Below, piece by piece: positions 40,570-49,739 of a stretch of 64,000 nt of DNA. How positions within the stretch are numbered: the first letter of the stretch is position 1; every line of letters begins with the position of its first letter. Position numbers and translations under genes: made by a program. The notes beneath the pieces are model-generated. The model did not search any database. It worked only from the letters and a program-made list of their open reading frames with translations, and had not been told where the DNA came from. The stretch is from Struthio camelus (taxonomy: Eukaryota; Chordata; Aves; Struthioniformes; Struthionidae). The stretch lies in the NCBI RefSeq assembly GCF_040807025.1, contig NC_090952.1:2852001-2916000 (forward strand). The letters are read 5' to 3'.

Positions 40570-40757
40570 CCCGCCCGGCCCTGCGGCAGCGCCAGCGGAG
40601 TCAGCGAGACGGCCAGGCCCTGCCCCTGGCCCCCAGGGACCCGATCCCGGAGCCCAAGGGGGAGAGCAGCCTCCTCTCCAGGGAGAGCAGCGTTGCCGGC
40701 CCGGCCGGGCCCCCAGGCGGTGGAGAAAGCAGCCACGGCCGCTGCGGGGCCATCTAG
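40570..40757 (+). other. Possible orphan terminal exon, protein not recognised
   Basis: A pyrimidine-rich acceptor (TTGTCTTTCCCTTGCAG) precedes an open frame of about 62 residues ending in TAG at 40,755-40,757. The peptide begins PALRQRQRSQRDGQAL, contains a Ser-rich stretch and ends in RCGAI. The composition is more protein-like than the surrounding minisatellite frames. The final CGAI superficially resembles a CaaX prenylation box, but glycine is unusual at that position. I do not recognise the protein, see no matching upstream exon and see no clear polyadenylation signal. It may be a relic exon or a chance open frame. Confidence 0.25.
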
Positions 40758-40924
40758 GTCCCCGGGGCCCCGACCTTTCCGCGGCTGGACGTGGGCGGTC
40801 CTCGTGACAGCCAAGGTTTGGGCGTCAACTCGGCTGGGGGCACGTGGCCGAGCAGCGAGGGCGCCCCAGGCACAGCGAGGCCGCGGCGCTTTTTGCCCCG
40901 AGCAGCTCCCTCGAGCGGGAGCGC

Positions 40925-42010
40925 CGCCAGTGGGGCCAGGCCTGCCCCTGCCCCCCGGGGGAGCCGGTGGGGTCGAGGCCGGCCCCCGACACCCACCCCT
41001 GCCCTTAAAGGCAGGCTTGGGAGACTGTCAGAGTCTTCAAGCCTCAGGGTGCTCTTCAAGGAGCTTGGAGTCCCTTAATTTCTTCCCAAGTCCCTCAGTG
41101 TAACTGGAAGACCAACCTCAGGGACTCAGCCCACCTGGGAGACCTCTCTTCTGCAGGGCTCCCAGGTCAGCTGAGTTCCTTACAAGTCCCTAGGGGCTGT
41201 CAGAGTCTTAAAGTCTCTGGGGGCTCTTAAGGGAACCAGGAGGCACTGAGGAAGACATTAAGGAGCTCCAAGTACCTGGAAGACCAACCTCAGGGAGTCA
41301 GCCCACCTGGGAGACCTTTCTTCTTCGGGTCTCCCAGATGGGCTGAGTCCCTGAGGTGGTTCTTCCAGTAACTTGGAGAGCACCCAGAGACTTGAAGACT
41401 CTTAAAGTCTCCCAGCCCTGCCTTTAAGGGCAGTGGTGGGTGTCGGGGGCAGGCCTGGACCCGATTGGCTCCCCCGGGGGGCAGGGGCCGGCCTGGCCCA
41501 ATGGGGGCCCTGGAGGCCCCTGGGCTCCCTAGCCCAAGAGACTTGTGTGGGGACAGAAATTCAGCAAGGCTTTTTTGCCCCCACACAAGTCTCTTAGGCT
41601 AGGGAGCCCAGGGGCCTCCAGGGCCCCCATTGGCTCCGGGGGGGGGTGTGTGTGGCCCAATGGGGGCCAGGCCTGGCCCTCACGCCCCCCACTGCCCTTA
41701 AAGGCAAGGTTGAGAGGCTTTAAGGCTCTTCAAGTCTCTGGGGGCTCTTCAGGCAACTTGGAGTCCCTCAATTTCTTCCCAAGGCACTCCCAGTCACTTG
41801 AGGAACCACCTCAGGGACTCAGCTGAACTGGGAGAACTGAAGAAGAGAGGTCTCCCAGGGGGGCTGAGTCCCTGAGGTTGGTCTTCCAGTTACACTGAGG
41901 GACTTGGGAAGAAATTGAGGGACTCCAAGCTACTTGAAGGGCACCCAGAGACTTGAAGAGCCTTAAAGCCTCTCAACCTTGCCTTTAAGGGCAGCAGGGG
42001 CAGGCCTCAG
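40925..42010. repeat. Cluster of inverted (foldback) repeats
   Basis: A segment of about 170 bp occurs several times in alternating orientation. It can be followed by GTGTAACTGGAAGACCAACC and GCCCTTAAAGGCA. It is forward at about 41,003-41,170, diverged forward at 41,190-41,330, reverse at 41,330-41,450, forward at 41,690-41,850 and reverse at 41,850-42,010. The longest arms pair 40,925-41,160 with 41,330-41,490. I find no transposase or known terminal repeat. The reverse copy near 41,850-42,010 recurs at 62,525-62,715. Confidence 0.8.
41498..41633. repeat. 55-bp near-perfect hairpin
   Basis: Positions 41,498-41,552 are the reverse complement of 41,579-41,633 with one mismatch out of 55. The intervening loop is 26 nt. 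The arms run from CCAATGGGGG to TTGTGTGGGG. Transcribed RNA would form a long double-stranded stem. The stem is longer than that of a usual microRNA precursor. Confidence 0.9.
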
Positions 42011-42422
42011 CCCAGACCCCCACACTCCCCAGCCTCAGGGCTTTGGTGGGGGGCACCAAAAAGCCCTGCCCAACGGCTGCCCCCACACAAAGCCCTGAGG
42101 CCAAGGAGCGCTCGCTGCTCCCTCGTCGCCCCGGCCTTCCCCGCTGCCTCCCGGGCTGGAGCTGGGCTGCCAGGGCCCCTGCTCAAAGAAAGGGCCAACC
42201 CGGGGGCGAGGAGAAACAGCCCCTTGGGACAGGAGCTCTCACCTACTGCAGCGAGATGGCCCCGGCTGCCAGCTGCCCCCTCTCCGCTCCAGCGCTGCAG
42301 CCAGGAGCTCTTCCCCGAGCAGGGAGAACGCAGCCTTCGGCAAGCTGCGAGCAGGCGTGAACAGAGACCGCGCACAGAACACAGCACATGGCACCTCGCC
42401 TCAGCTGGGGCTCGCGCCAAGT

Positions 42423-42428
42423 TTTATT
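42423..42428 (-). terminator. Polyadenylation signal AATAAA (minus strand)
   Basis: TTTATT on the + strand reads AATAAA on the minus strand, in the context GGGCAATAAAACTTGG. Downstream on the minus strand, near 42,385-42,370, is a GU-rich run (TGTGCTGTGTTCTGTG), as expected of a cleavage and polyadenylation site. The same arrangement is kept at 63,130-63,135. Confidence 0.6.
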
Positions 42429-42934
42429 GCCCAGAGCCCAAACACCTTCGCGCGGTGCCACCGTGCCCAAGTCCCACTTGGCGCTTCCTGGGGAGCAGGA
42501 CGAGCTGGCAGGCGCAGGCCGCCTTCCTGCTGCGGCAGCTCCTGGAGGGGTGCGTGAAGGCCAAAGCCAGATTCTTGCTCCTTCGGGTGGGGGGGGGGGT
42601 CGTCTCTGGGAAAGCAGGTCACTTCCTCAGTGCAGCTGGAGTCTGAAGCTGGGGCCCCAAAGAGCTGCGGGAGGGGTGGGCAAGAGATGAAAGAGCAGCT
42701 CTTGCCAGCAACCAGCACCTAGGAAAACAAAACAGAGCTCTTCAGAAAGAGCAGGACCAGGCACTTTCCCTCTCTCAACACTCGGGCCCGACCCCGCATC
42801 CCCCCTGGGGAGCGGGCGCTGGGGCTCTGCGCACTGCGGCTCTGCCTTCTGGCCTTCAGCGCATCCACAGAGCACGGCTCCTGCTGAAAACAGAGCAGAA
42901 ACGCACACAACTAGTGGCCCCAAATATTAAAAAA

Positions 42935-42958
42935 CAATAATAATAATGAAATAAATAA
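42935..42958. repeat. AAT-rich microsatellite
   Basis: A short run of AAT and AAAT units follows CCAAATATTAAAAAAC. On the minus strand it forms a T-rich tract upstream of the putative acceptor at 42,884. It is duplicated near 63,648-63,671. Confidence 0.7.
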
Positions 42959-43535
42959 ACCAGAGCCATAGCTTGTCTGGCACCTACCAGGCCTCAAAGG
43001 TCTCGGAAGGAGCCCGAGCGCCGCTGCTCTCTGCGTGCTGCCAGTGATGGGCAAAATGCCTCTTCCTCCCATACGCAGCTCAGGCCCATTTCTCCTCCTC
43101 CTTCGTGTGCAAGGCGACAGCGCTGAACACCAAGAGGCCTACCTTCAGGGAGAAGGCGCCGGCACAGTACAGAAATGCCGAGGGGACGCAACGTTCCTAC
43201 TGCGTGGGCTGCAGGGGACGCCCAGACACCTAGAAAAGGAGAGACCCTCTCTCGAGTCTGGCACTGCACCACAGCACAGCAACAGCATCTCTTGCGCACA
43301 ACTCACGCTCCCTCTCCTCTTTAGTGCCCCCTGCTTCCCTAAAAAGGCAAGGGAGCTCCAACAACTCCAAAAAGCAAAGCCAAAGAGAAGCAAGTCCAAA
43401 GTCCTCCAGTCCCTCCTACGCTCCAGTACATTGCAGCCCAGCCAGAGCTGTCCCAGAGAGCCCCTTCCCCTGGCACGAGACATTCCCACCGGCCTTACCT
43501 GCGGAGAGGAGCCCCGGGGAGCGAAACCCAGTCGG

Positions 43536-44555
43536 TCATGACCTACTGGGAACTGAAACACCCCACAGCCCTCTGGCAGTGGGAGCTGCACGCCCCAGTT
43601 GCCCCCTCAGACAGACAAAGCGGCCACGTTGAACTGACCCAGACAACAGAACCGACAAACACAACCGCAGAAACACAACCGAGCTCTCAGTGAGCACGTC
43701 AGCTCCCAGCGGCCACAAAGGAAGCAGACAGAGATCTTGCAGAGACAGGACACAGCTCCCACTACGCTTCTCAGCTCCCCAGGCAGCTGAAACCCCAAAA
43801 CGGCCTCGCCAGTAAAACAGGCTGAAAGCTCTGTACTGACAGACAGACAGACAAGGAAGGACCCCGCACCAGCGCCACAACACGCCGCGCCACCACCAGG
43901 CTCCAGCTGCTCCCACAAGGCTGGGAACCAGCCTGCCAACACCCGCACCCGAAGAAAGCCCGAGGAAGGGCGGCAGCCGCGCTGGAAACCTGCCGCCCCC
44001 GGCAGCGGACGAGCCCCCGGCGGGGCGGGAAGCGCCACCCAGCCGCCTCGGGGCCGCCAGGGAAGCCCCTGCCCGAGCGCTGCCCCCTCCCCGGCGCTCC
44101 GGACAGCCCGGCTGCCGGCTGCCAACGCTCCCTCCTCCGGCGCCGCCCGCAGCCCGCCGGGCACTCGCTGCACGGGCCGGCAAACAGCGCCCGCAGACAC
44201 CCAGCGCTCCGCTGCCGGCGCTCGCTCCTCCGCGGCGCCCGCCGGTGCTGCCAGCAGCTCGCGGCCGGCACCATCGCGCACGTCCCGCTTGGTCCCGCCG
44301 CGCTGCCAACGGCGCTGCCACAACCGTTGCGCGTTGCCCAGGCGAGAGCGACCGGCCGCCCCGACCGCCTCCCCGCGCCCGGCCCGGCCCCCCCGCCGCC
44401 CCCGAGCCCCGCCGCGCCACGACCCGCCGCGCGTCCCGCAGCCTGCCGCTCTCCAGCAGCGCCGCGCCACCGCACCACACAGGACGCGACGCCACGCGAC
44501 GGGACCCGGCCGCCGCCGCCAGGCGCCACCACACAGCCAGCCACCCCGCCGCCAT
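43536..44555 (-). CDS. Possible first coding exon, unrecognised, doubtful
   Basis: From the ATG inside the AAGATGGCGGC element, a frame stays open for 339 codons to 43,536. Its first 50 residues are Ala/Arg/Trp-rich and lack acidic residues until about residue 40 (it begins MAAGWLAVWWRLAAAAGSRR), which would fit a mitochondrial presequence. The remainder is low-complexity Gly/Arg/Ala, as any CpG island would give. A splice donor within the frame is likely if it is real, but I cannot place it. The alternative is that the whole frame is chance openness in GC-rich DNA. Confidence 0.2.
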   Translation of the reverse strand: MAAGWLAVWWRLAAAAGSRRVASRPVWCGGAALLESGRLRDARRVVARRGSGAAGGPGRARGGGRGGRSLSPGQRATVVAAPLAARRDQAGRARWCRPRAAGSTGGRRGGASAGSGALGVCGRCLPARAASARRAAGGAGGGSVGSRQPGCPERRGGGSARAGASLAAPRRLGGASRPAGGSSAAGGGRFPARLPPFLGLSSGAGVGRLVPSLVGAAGAWWWRGVLWRWCGVLPCLSVCQYRAFSLFYWRGRFGVSAAWGAEKRSGSCVLSLQDLCLLPLWPLGADVLTESSVVFLRLCLSVLLSGSVQRGRFVCLRGQLGRAAPTARGLWGVSVPSRS

Positions 44556-45060
44556 CTTCGCCGCCGGCCGCTCGCTCCCCTCCCCCCCGGCCAGAGGCGG
44601 GAGCGGGGCGCCAATCAGCGGCGGGCGGCGCGCAGGCGTCCTCCAATGGCCGAGAGGCAGCTGGCCCGGCCGGCCAATCCCCGCGGCGGCCCGGGCGGAG
44701 GGCGGGAGGGAGCGGAGAGAGGCCGGAGATGGCGTCCGGCGGCCGTGGGCGCCGCCGAGCGGGCGGGCGAGCGGGCGGGCGGCGGGGCCGGGGCTGCCGG
44801 CGCCAGGGACGCGGTCCCCGCTGTCTCCCCTCAGTGTCCCCCTCGCTGTCCCCCCGTCCTCCCGCCCGTCGCCGCCCGGTCGGCTGTGGCCGGCGGCAGA
44901 GGGCAGCGGGGAGGGCAGGCGCCGTGCGCGGGCAGGGCAGGGGCTGCGGGCAGGGCAGGCAGGAAGCGGCGCTGCCTCGTGTGACCCACGTCGAGGCCCC
45001 GCCGAGCTCCTCCCGGCCCGGGTCGCCCCCGACGGGCTCGCCCGGTCCCAGGCCGCTCTC
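43930..45060. promoter_or_regulatory. CpG island with putative bidirectional promoter
   Basis: This is very GC- and CpG-rich non-repetitive sequence. Three CCAAT boxes lie at 44,611-44,615, 44,643-44,647 and 44,674-44,678, with GC-box-like GGCGGG runs beside them. On the minus strand, AAGATGGCGGC (ATG at 44,555-44,553) matches the YY1 initiator element of many housekeeping 5' ends. On the plus strand GGAGATGGCGTCC (ATG at 44,729-44,731) is similar. The two divergent ATGs are 174 bp apart with the CCAAT boxes between them. The leftward transcript could be the one ending at 42,423. The rightward one could belong to the MROH gene. Both assignments are inference. Confidence 0.6.
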
Positions 45061-45212
45061 CCCCAGCTCATACAGTCCTGCCCAGGCTCGTGCGGGCTTG
45101 CGCGGCGCTTGCACAGCCCCTCGTCCAGCCCGAGGGGCTCCTACGGCCCCGCACGGGTCTCCGCGGGCTTGTGTAGTCCCGCGCTGAGCTCGGGGGGGCC
45201 CGCGCCCGGCTC
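45000..45212. repeat. 30-bp minisatellite, left part
   Basis: Degenerate units around GGGCTCGTGCGGGCTTGCGC and CCCGAGGGGCTCCTACGG continue, beyond the CR1 insertion, in the 30-bp array at 46,349-47,190. The left edge grades into the CpG island. Confidence 0.6.
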
Positions 45213-46348
45213 CACAGAGTCACAGCATGGTTGAGGTTGGCAGGGACCTCTGGAGATCATCTAGTCCAACCCCCCTGCTCCAGCAGGCTCCTCTAGAGCG
45301 TGTTGCCCAGGATCGCATCCAGACGGGTTTTGAATGTCTCCAGCGAAGGAGACTCCACCACCTCTCTGGGCAACCTGTGCCAGTGCTCACTCACCCTCAC
45401 AGTCAAGAAGTTTTTCCTCAGGTTCAGGTGGACCTGCCTGTGCTTCAGTTTGTGCCCGTTGCCTCTTGTCCTGTCGCTGGGCACCACGGAGAAGAGACTG
45501 GCCTCATCCTCTCGACACCCCCCAACCACCCTTCAGATACTTGCACACGTTGATGAGATCGCCTCTCAGTCTTCTCTTCTCCAGGCTCAACAGGCCCAGC
45601 TCTCGCAGCCTTTCTGCAGAGGAGAGATGCTCCAGTCCCCTCATCCTCTTTGTAGCCCTCCGCTGGACTCTCCCCAGTAGTGCCATGTCTCTCTTGTCCT
45701 GGGGAGCCCACAACTGCACCCAGTACTCCAGGGGAGGCCTCCCCAGGGCTGAGGAGAGGGGCAGGATCACCTCCCTCCACCTGCTGGCAACACTCTTCCT
45801 CAGGCACCCCAGGATCCCATTGGCCTTCTTGGCCACAAGGGCACACTGCTGCCTCATGCTTCACTTGTTGCCCACCAGCACTCCCAGGTCCTTCTCTGCA
45901 GAGCTGCTTGCCAGCAGGTCAACCCCCAGCCTGTCCTGCTGCCTGGGCTTCTTCCTCCGTAGGTGCAGGACCTTGCGCTTGCCTATGTTGAACTTCAGGA
46001 GGGTCCTCTCCGCCCAGCTCTTCAGCCTGCCCAGGTCCCTCTGCATGGCAGCACAGTCTTCTGGCGCATCAGCCTCTCCCCCCAGTTTAGTATCATCAGC
46101 AAACTTGCTGAGGGTGCTCTCTGTGCCTTCCTCCAGGTCATTGATGAATACATTGAACAAGAGTGGACCCAGGACTGAGCCCTGGGGGACACCGCTAGCT
46201 ACAGGCCTCCAACTAGACTCTGCGCCACTGACCACAACCCTCGGAGCTCGGCCATCCAGCCAGTTCTCAGTCCACCTCACTGGCCACTCATCTAACCCCC
46301 ACTTCCTGAGTTTACCTGGGAGGATGTGATGGGAGACAGTGTCAAAAC
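45213..46348 (-). mobile_element. CR1 LINE, 5'-truncated, minus strand
   Basis: On the minus strand the 3' end reads GGACTAGATGATCTCCAGAG followed by GTCCCTGCCAACCTCAACC, the diagnostic avian CR1 tail. Inward of it are fragments of the ORF2 reverse transcriptase. The segment 46,280-45,861 has SGVPQGSVLGPLLFNVFIND and the catalytic FADDTK motif. The segment 45,857-45,504 holds the thumb-like part, with [17 protein letters not shown]. The segment 45,529-45,293 holds the C-terminal [16 protein letters not shown]. These pieces are in different frames, so the copy is dead. The 5' truncation is near GTGTCAAAACCC at about 46,348. It is inserted into a 30-bp minisatellite. Confidence 0.95.
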
Positions 46349-47190
46349 CCTACGAGTGCCTATGGGCCTGAACAGGGCTTGTACGGGCCTGTGCTGAGGT
46401 TATACGGGCTCGCGCCAGGCCCCGCAGGCTCATTTGCGTCCATGCCGGGCTCTGCAGGGTCCTACGGGCCCCCACAGGGCTCCACGGGCTTGTACGGACC
46501 CACATGGGGCTCTATGGGCTCATCCAGGCCCCCGCTGAGCTGGTGCGGGTCCCTGCCGGGCCCTAGGGGCTCGTGCAGACTTGTGCTGGGCCCTCCAGGC
46601 TCATACAGGCTCGTGCCAAGCTCATACAGGCCTGTGCCGGGCTCTACAGGCTTCTAAGAGCCTGAACGGGGCTCTAGGGGCTTGTACAGCCCCATGCCGA
46701 GCTCACATGGGCTTGTGCCAGGCCCTGCAGGCTTGTACGAGCCCTTGCTGGGCTCTGCGGGCTCGTACAGACCCCCACGGGACTCCACGGGCTCGTAGGG
46801 GCCCATGCCAAGCTTGTAGGAGCCCGTGCCAGGCCCTAGGGGCTCATATGGGCCCTTGCCAGGCTCTATGGACTTCTATGGGCCTGCACGGGGCTCTGTG
46901 GACTCATACAGAGCTGTTTGGGGCTCTATGGGCTTGTACGTCCCCATGCTGAGCACATATGGGCCTGTGCCGAGCTCTGTGGGCTGGTACGGTCCTGCAC
47001 AGCGCTCTACGGGCTCGTACGAGCCCACGCCAGGCTCTGCGTGCTCATATGGGCTTGTGCCAGGCCCTGTGGGCTGGTACGGGCCTGCACTGGGCCCTAG
47101 GGGCTCCAACGGACTCGTGCTGGGCCCTATGGGCTCATACGGGACCGCTCCGAGTTCGTACGGGCCCGTGCCGGGCTCTCTGAGCTAGTA
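46349..47190. repeat. 30-bp minisatellite, right part
   Basis: Tandem 30-bp units follow the pattern GGGCTCTACGGGCTCGTACG plus GGCCTGTGCC, with about 28 copies. They are clearest at 46,930-47,060. Open frames on both strands, giving GSYGPVPGS-like peptides, come from the repeat, since 30 is divisible by three. The array is the continuation of the units at 45,000-45,212. Confidence 0.9.
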
Positions 47191-48136
47191 TCAGTTTGCC
47201 GTTATCTTTGCTACCTTTCATCTCCCTTAGGCCTCCTCGTTGCAGTCTTTCTCCTTTCCCTTCCTCCCCTTAGACACGTCCTGTGTGGTTTCCAAGACAT
47301 GTTAACCCCATCTTCTGTGCCCATAACTGAGGCTCTAAAGGAAGGCAGGCAGACAGCAGGAAAAGGCGGCAAAAGGAAAAGAGCGGCTTTTTGATAGGAA
47401 GCCGACAGTCTTAAAACCCATTAGGCTAGTAACTGGGGTGGAGTTATCTCATCGAACTTTAGGAAGCCAAACTTAAGGTCTGAACTGCTTCTCCGGGCTC
47501 CCTCCCTAGGCTGTGGAGAAAAACGGGCCCTTCCAGAGAGCCCTTCACCCAATCGATCCCAGAGAGCGGTGGGACTGCAGAAGGACTGCACGTCTCTAGC
47601 CGTTATGTCTGCCACCGGAGGAAAATGATAATCCTGTCTGAATGTAGTCTCAGGTGTGCTAGGAGTGTATCAAAGCATCTGGAAAGGACTCTCGCCACGT
47701 GGTGAGCCGAAATCCCGAATTCCAATTGTGACTCTGTGAAATACTGGGGTGCCAGAGGATTTCCTGGAACTGAGAAAGAGGTAGAAAAGCATGAGCAGAC
47801 TAGTCAAAGAGATGCCACTTTCCGTTAAAGGAACGGGAGCCTGGAGGAGGGCTCTTCAGGAAGGAAAAGAGACAGCTGAGAGAGGTAGGAGAGAGCTGCC
47901 TGGAACGAAGTGCTGTGGGAAAGGGGAACAAGGCAAGTCTCGGTGTCCTTCAACAGCAGCTGGAGCTAGGAGGTGCCATACTGGAAGAGAGAAGAAAAGG
48001 AGGTATTCTTTCAGCCCCAAAGGGTTGGAGAATGGAAGCAAATTAAAGGGCGTGCTTGATTTGTGGCCACGTGGAGACAGGAGAGCGAAGTAGAATTGCT
48101 GCTCTAACTTGTGCTGTTGTTGTTGTTGTCTGTGCT
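47191..48136. other. Non-repetitive, apparently non-coding stretch
   Basis: The base composition is lower in GC than in the flanks. I see no tandem repeat, no recognisable transposon and no convincing exon. A 100-codon frame at 47,791-48,093 is Lys/Arg/Glu/Gly-rich and unrecognised. A GTTGTTGTTGTTG run near 48,116-48,130 forms the pyrimidine tract of the acceptor at 48,136. Confidence 0.5.
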
Positions 48137-48241
48137 AGAAACAGATCCCCTCCGGTGAGGCACGGCGACACGAAGAAGTCATTGCCTAGTGAGGAGAACA
48201 ACAGCTTCTTTGACTACTCCCTCAAGAAAAACATAAAATAA
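48137..48241 (+). CDS. Orphan terminal exon, protein not recognised
   Basis: A T-rich tract and CTGTGCTAG acceptor precede a 105-nt exon that completes a split codon and ends at TAA (48,239-48,241). It encodes about 34 residues, including RNRSPPVRHGDTKK and ENNSFFDYSLKKNIK. The stop codon lies inside AAAATAAAC, so it overlaps a polyadenylation signal. The next bases, CTTGTCTTGGTGTGTTTG, resemble a GU-rich downstream element. The peptide is mixed and hydrophilic, unlike repeat translation. I see no partner exon upstream, so this may be a stranded exon copied from another gene, or the last exon of a gene whose other exons I missed. Confidence 0.4.
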   Translation, partial: RNRSPPVRHGDTKKSLPSEENNSFFDYSLKKNIK

Positions 48242-48669
48242 ACACACTCCTTGTCTTGGTGTGTTTGCTTCGAGCCTAATTAGGAATAGTAGAAAAAAAA
48301 TGACATCACATTCCCCAAGAAAAAACACTGGTATTTACTGCATTTGTTCCTTTAATGATTGGAGATGGGGGGGGGGTCTTATTTAGGCTGTGTATTGGCT
48401 TTGGTACATCAGGAAAACGGGAGACCAAGCTGACCAAACAGTGTGTGTCCACTTGGCACGTTGTGAATAGCTCTCGAGATAACACTGACCTTAATGACTA
48501 TGTCCCTAGTGAATAGAAAAGGGCACCTGCTCACATGCGGTTTTACACACGCACCCCCGCACCCCCCCCCCCAAATTAAGATGTAACTCTTAAATCCTAT
48601 CCTAGGGGATCATCTTAATTATCTGCATGGCAGACAGCTACAGTTATTTTGGATGCCTTAGTGCATCAT
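48242..48669. other. Non-coding stretch before CR1
   Basis: This is mostly AT-balanced unique sequence. It has a short poly-G run near 48,367-48,376 and a poly-C run near 48,563-48,572. I see no gene or repeat family in it. Confidence 0.5.
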
Positions 48670-49612
48670 AGTGAGTGGGGTACCCCAGGGGTCGATACTG
48701 GCTTCAATCCTGTTCAAGTTGTTCCTCAGAAACTTGGCTGAAGGGACAGCGTGCGCCCTCAGCGAGTTTGCGGCTGTTCTGAACTGGGCGGTATGGTTGC
48801 AACCCTGGAGGGTTGTAGCGCCGTTCGGTGGGAGCTCGACAGGCTGGAGAGATGGGCAGAGGGGAAGCTCATGAAGTTCAAGCCAAGGAAAGGCAGAGTC
48901 CTGCCCTGCAGGAGAAACACCCTGGTGCAGCAGTACAGGCTGGGGAGTGAGGTGCTGGGAGGGCAGGTGGCCAGCAAGTTGCGCACGAGGCAGCAACGTG
49001 CCCTTGTGGCCAAGGCGGCCAACGATCTCCCGGGCTGCAGTAGGCAAAGCACTGGCAGCAGGTGGAGGGCGGTCATCCTCTCCCTCTCCTCAGCCCTGGT
49101 GAGGCCTCGCCTGGAGTCCTGGGTGCAGGGGTGGGCTCCCCAATACAAGAGAGACATGGAGCTAGTGCAGTGAGTGCAGCTGAGGGTTCCTCAGATGCTG
49201 AAGGGATGGGGGCATAGGAGGAAAGGCTGCGAGAGCTGGGCCTGTTCAGCGTGGAGAAGAGAAGACTGGGGAGGGGGGAGGATCTGACCAATGGGTAGAA
49301 ATATCTGAAGGGAGGGTGTCAAGAGGATGGGGCCAGAGCCTTGTCAGAGGGGCCCACTGACAGGAGGAGAGGCAGTGAGCACAAACTGAAGCACAGGCAG
49401 GTCCGGCCGAACACGAGGACAAACGTCTTTGCTGTGGGAGTGACGGAGCGCTGGAACAGGCTGCCCAGCGAGGTCGTGCAGTCCCCATCCGTGGGCATAG
49501 TCAAAAGGCATCTGGCTAGGGTGCTGGGCAACCCGCTCTAGGTGACCCCTCTGGATTGGACTAGATGATGTCCAGAGGTCCCTTCCAACCTCCACCGCTC
49601 TGTGAGTCTGTG
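48670..49612 (+). mobile_element. CR1 LINE, 5'-truncated, decayed, plus strand
   Basis: The stretch opens with a frame reading SGVPQGSILASILFKLFLRN, the CR1 reverse-transcriptase core. It ends with GGACTAGATGATGTCCAGAG and the CCTTCCAACCTCCACC tail followed by CTGTGAGTCTGTGA. The FADDTK region is lost: the sequence reads SEFAAVLNWAVW instead. Later frames carry [20 protein letters not shown] and RLPSEVVQSPSVGIVK. Frameshifts and the damaged catalytic motif suggest an older copy than the CR1 at 45,213. Confidence 0.93.
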
Positions 49613-49739
49613 ACCAGAGCCCCATGGAGGCGCAGCGGCAGACAGAGGTGGCCGAGGGGCAGGCAGCCGTGCGGGCCTGAAGGGATGTGCCCTGCCCCTC
49701 CCTAGGGCGGCGGGTCACAGCAGGGTCCTTTGTGACCCC

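Larger units (their letters stand above)
41817..43293. repeat. Segmental duplication, left copy
   Basis: This interval matches 62,524-64,000 in direct orientation at an offset of 20,707 bp, rising to 20,713 bp after indels in a poly-G tract. Differences are scattered substitutions, for example AGAGCAGCTCTTGCC against AAAGCAGGTCTAGCC near 42,690. The right copy runs off the window edge, so the full duplicated length is unknown. Confidence 0.95.
42423..43510 (-). other. Putative minus-strand transcript, 3' exons, function unknown
   Basis: Several signals agree on the minus strand. A donor CTCCGCAG|GTAAGG lies at about 43,500. The acceptor CTCCTTTTCTAG lies before 43,229. Donors GAAG|GTAGG (exon end 43,143) and CCTG|GTAGGTG (exon end 42,988) follow. 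The acceptors CTGTTTTCAG and TTTTCCTAG lie before 42,883 and 42,718. A polyadenylation signal sits at 42,423-42,428 with GU-rich sequence beyond it. One frame is open from 43,299 to a stop at 42,994 (about 100 codons) and is conserved in the copy at 63,707-63,985 with an S-to-L change. The exon combination, and whether it encodes protein, cannot be settled by reading. It may be a lncRNA. Its promoter is plausibly the CpG island to its right. Confidence 0.4.

Noticed and set aside
41003..42010. Retroviral LTR pair
   Set aside because: The copies are mainly inverted, with no TG...CA ends, primer-binding site or internal viral genes visible.
45293..46280. Functional reverse transcriptase gene
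   Set aside because: The CR1 fragment is 5'-truncated and its conserved pieces lie in different frames, so it cannot encode an intact enzyme.
46379..47188. Collagen-like GSYGP repeat proteins
   Set aside because: The 30-bp minisatellite has a period divisible by three, which yields open periodic frames on both strands; no gene structure accompanies it.
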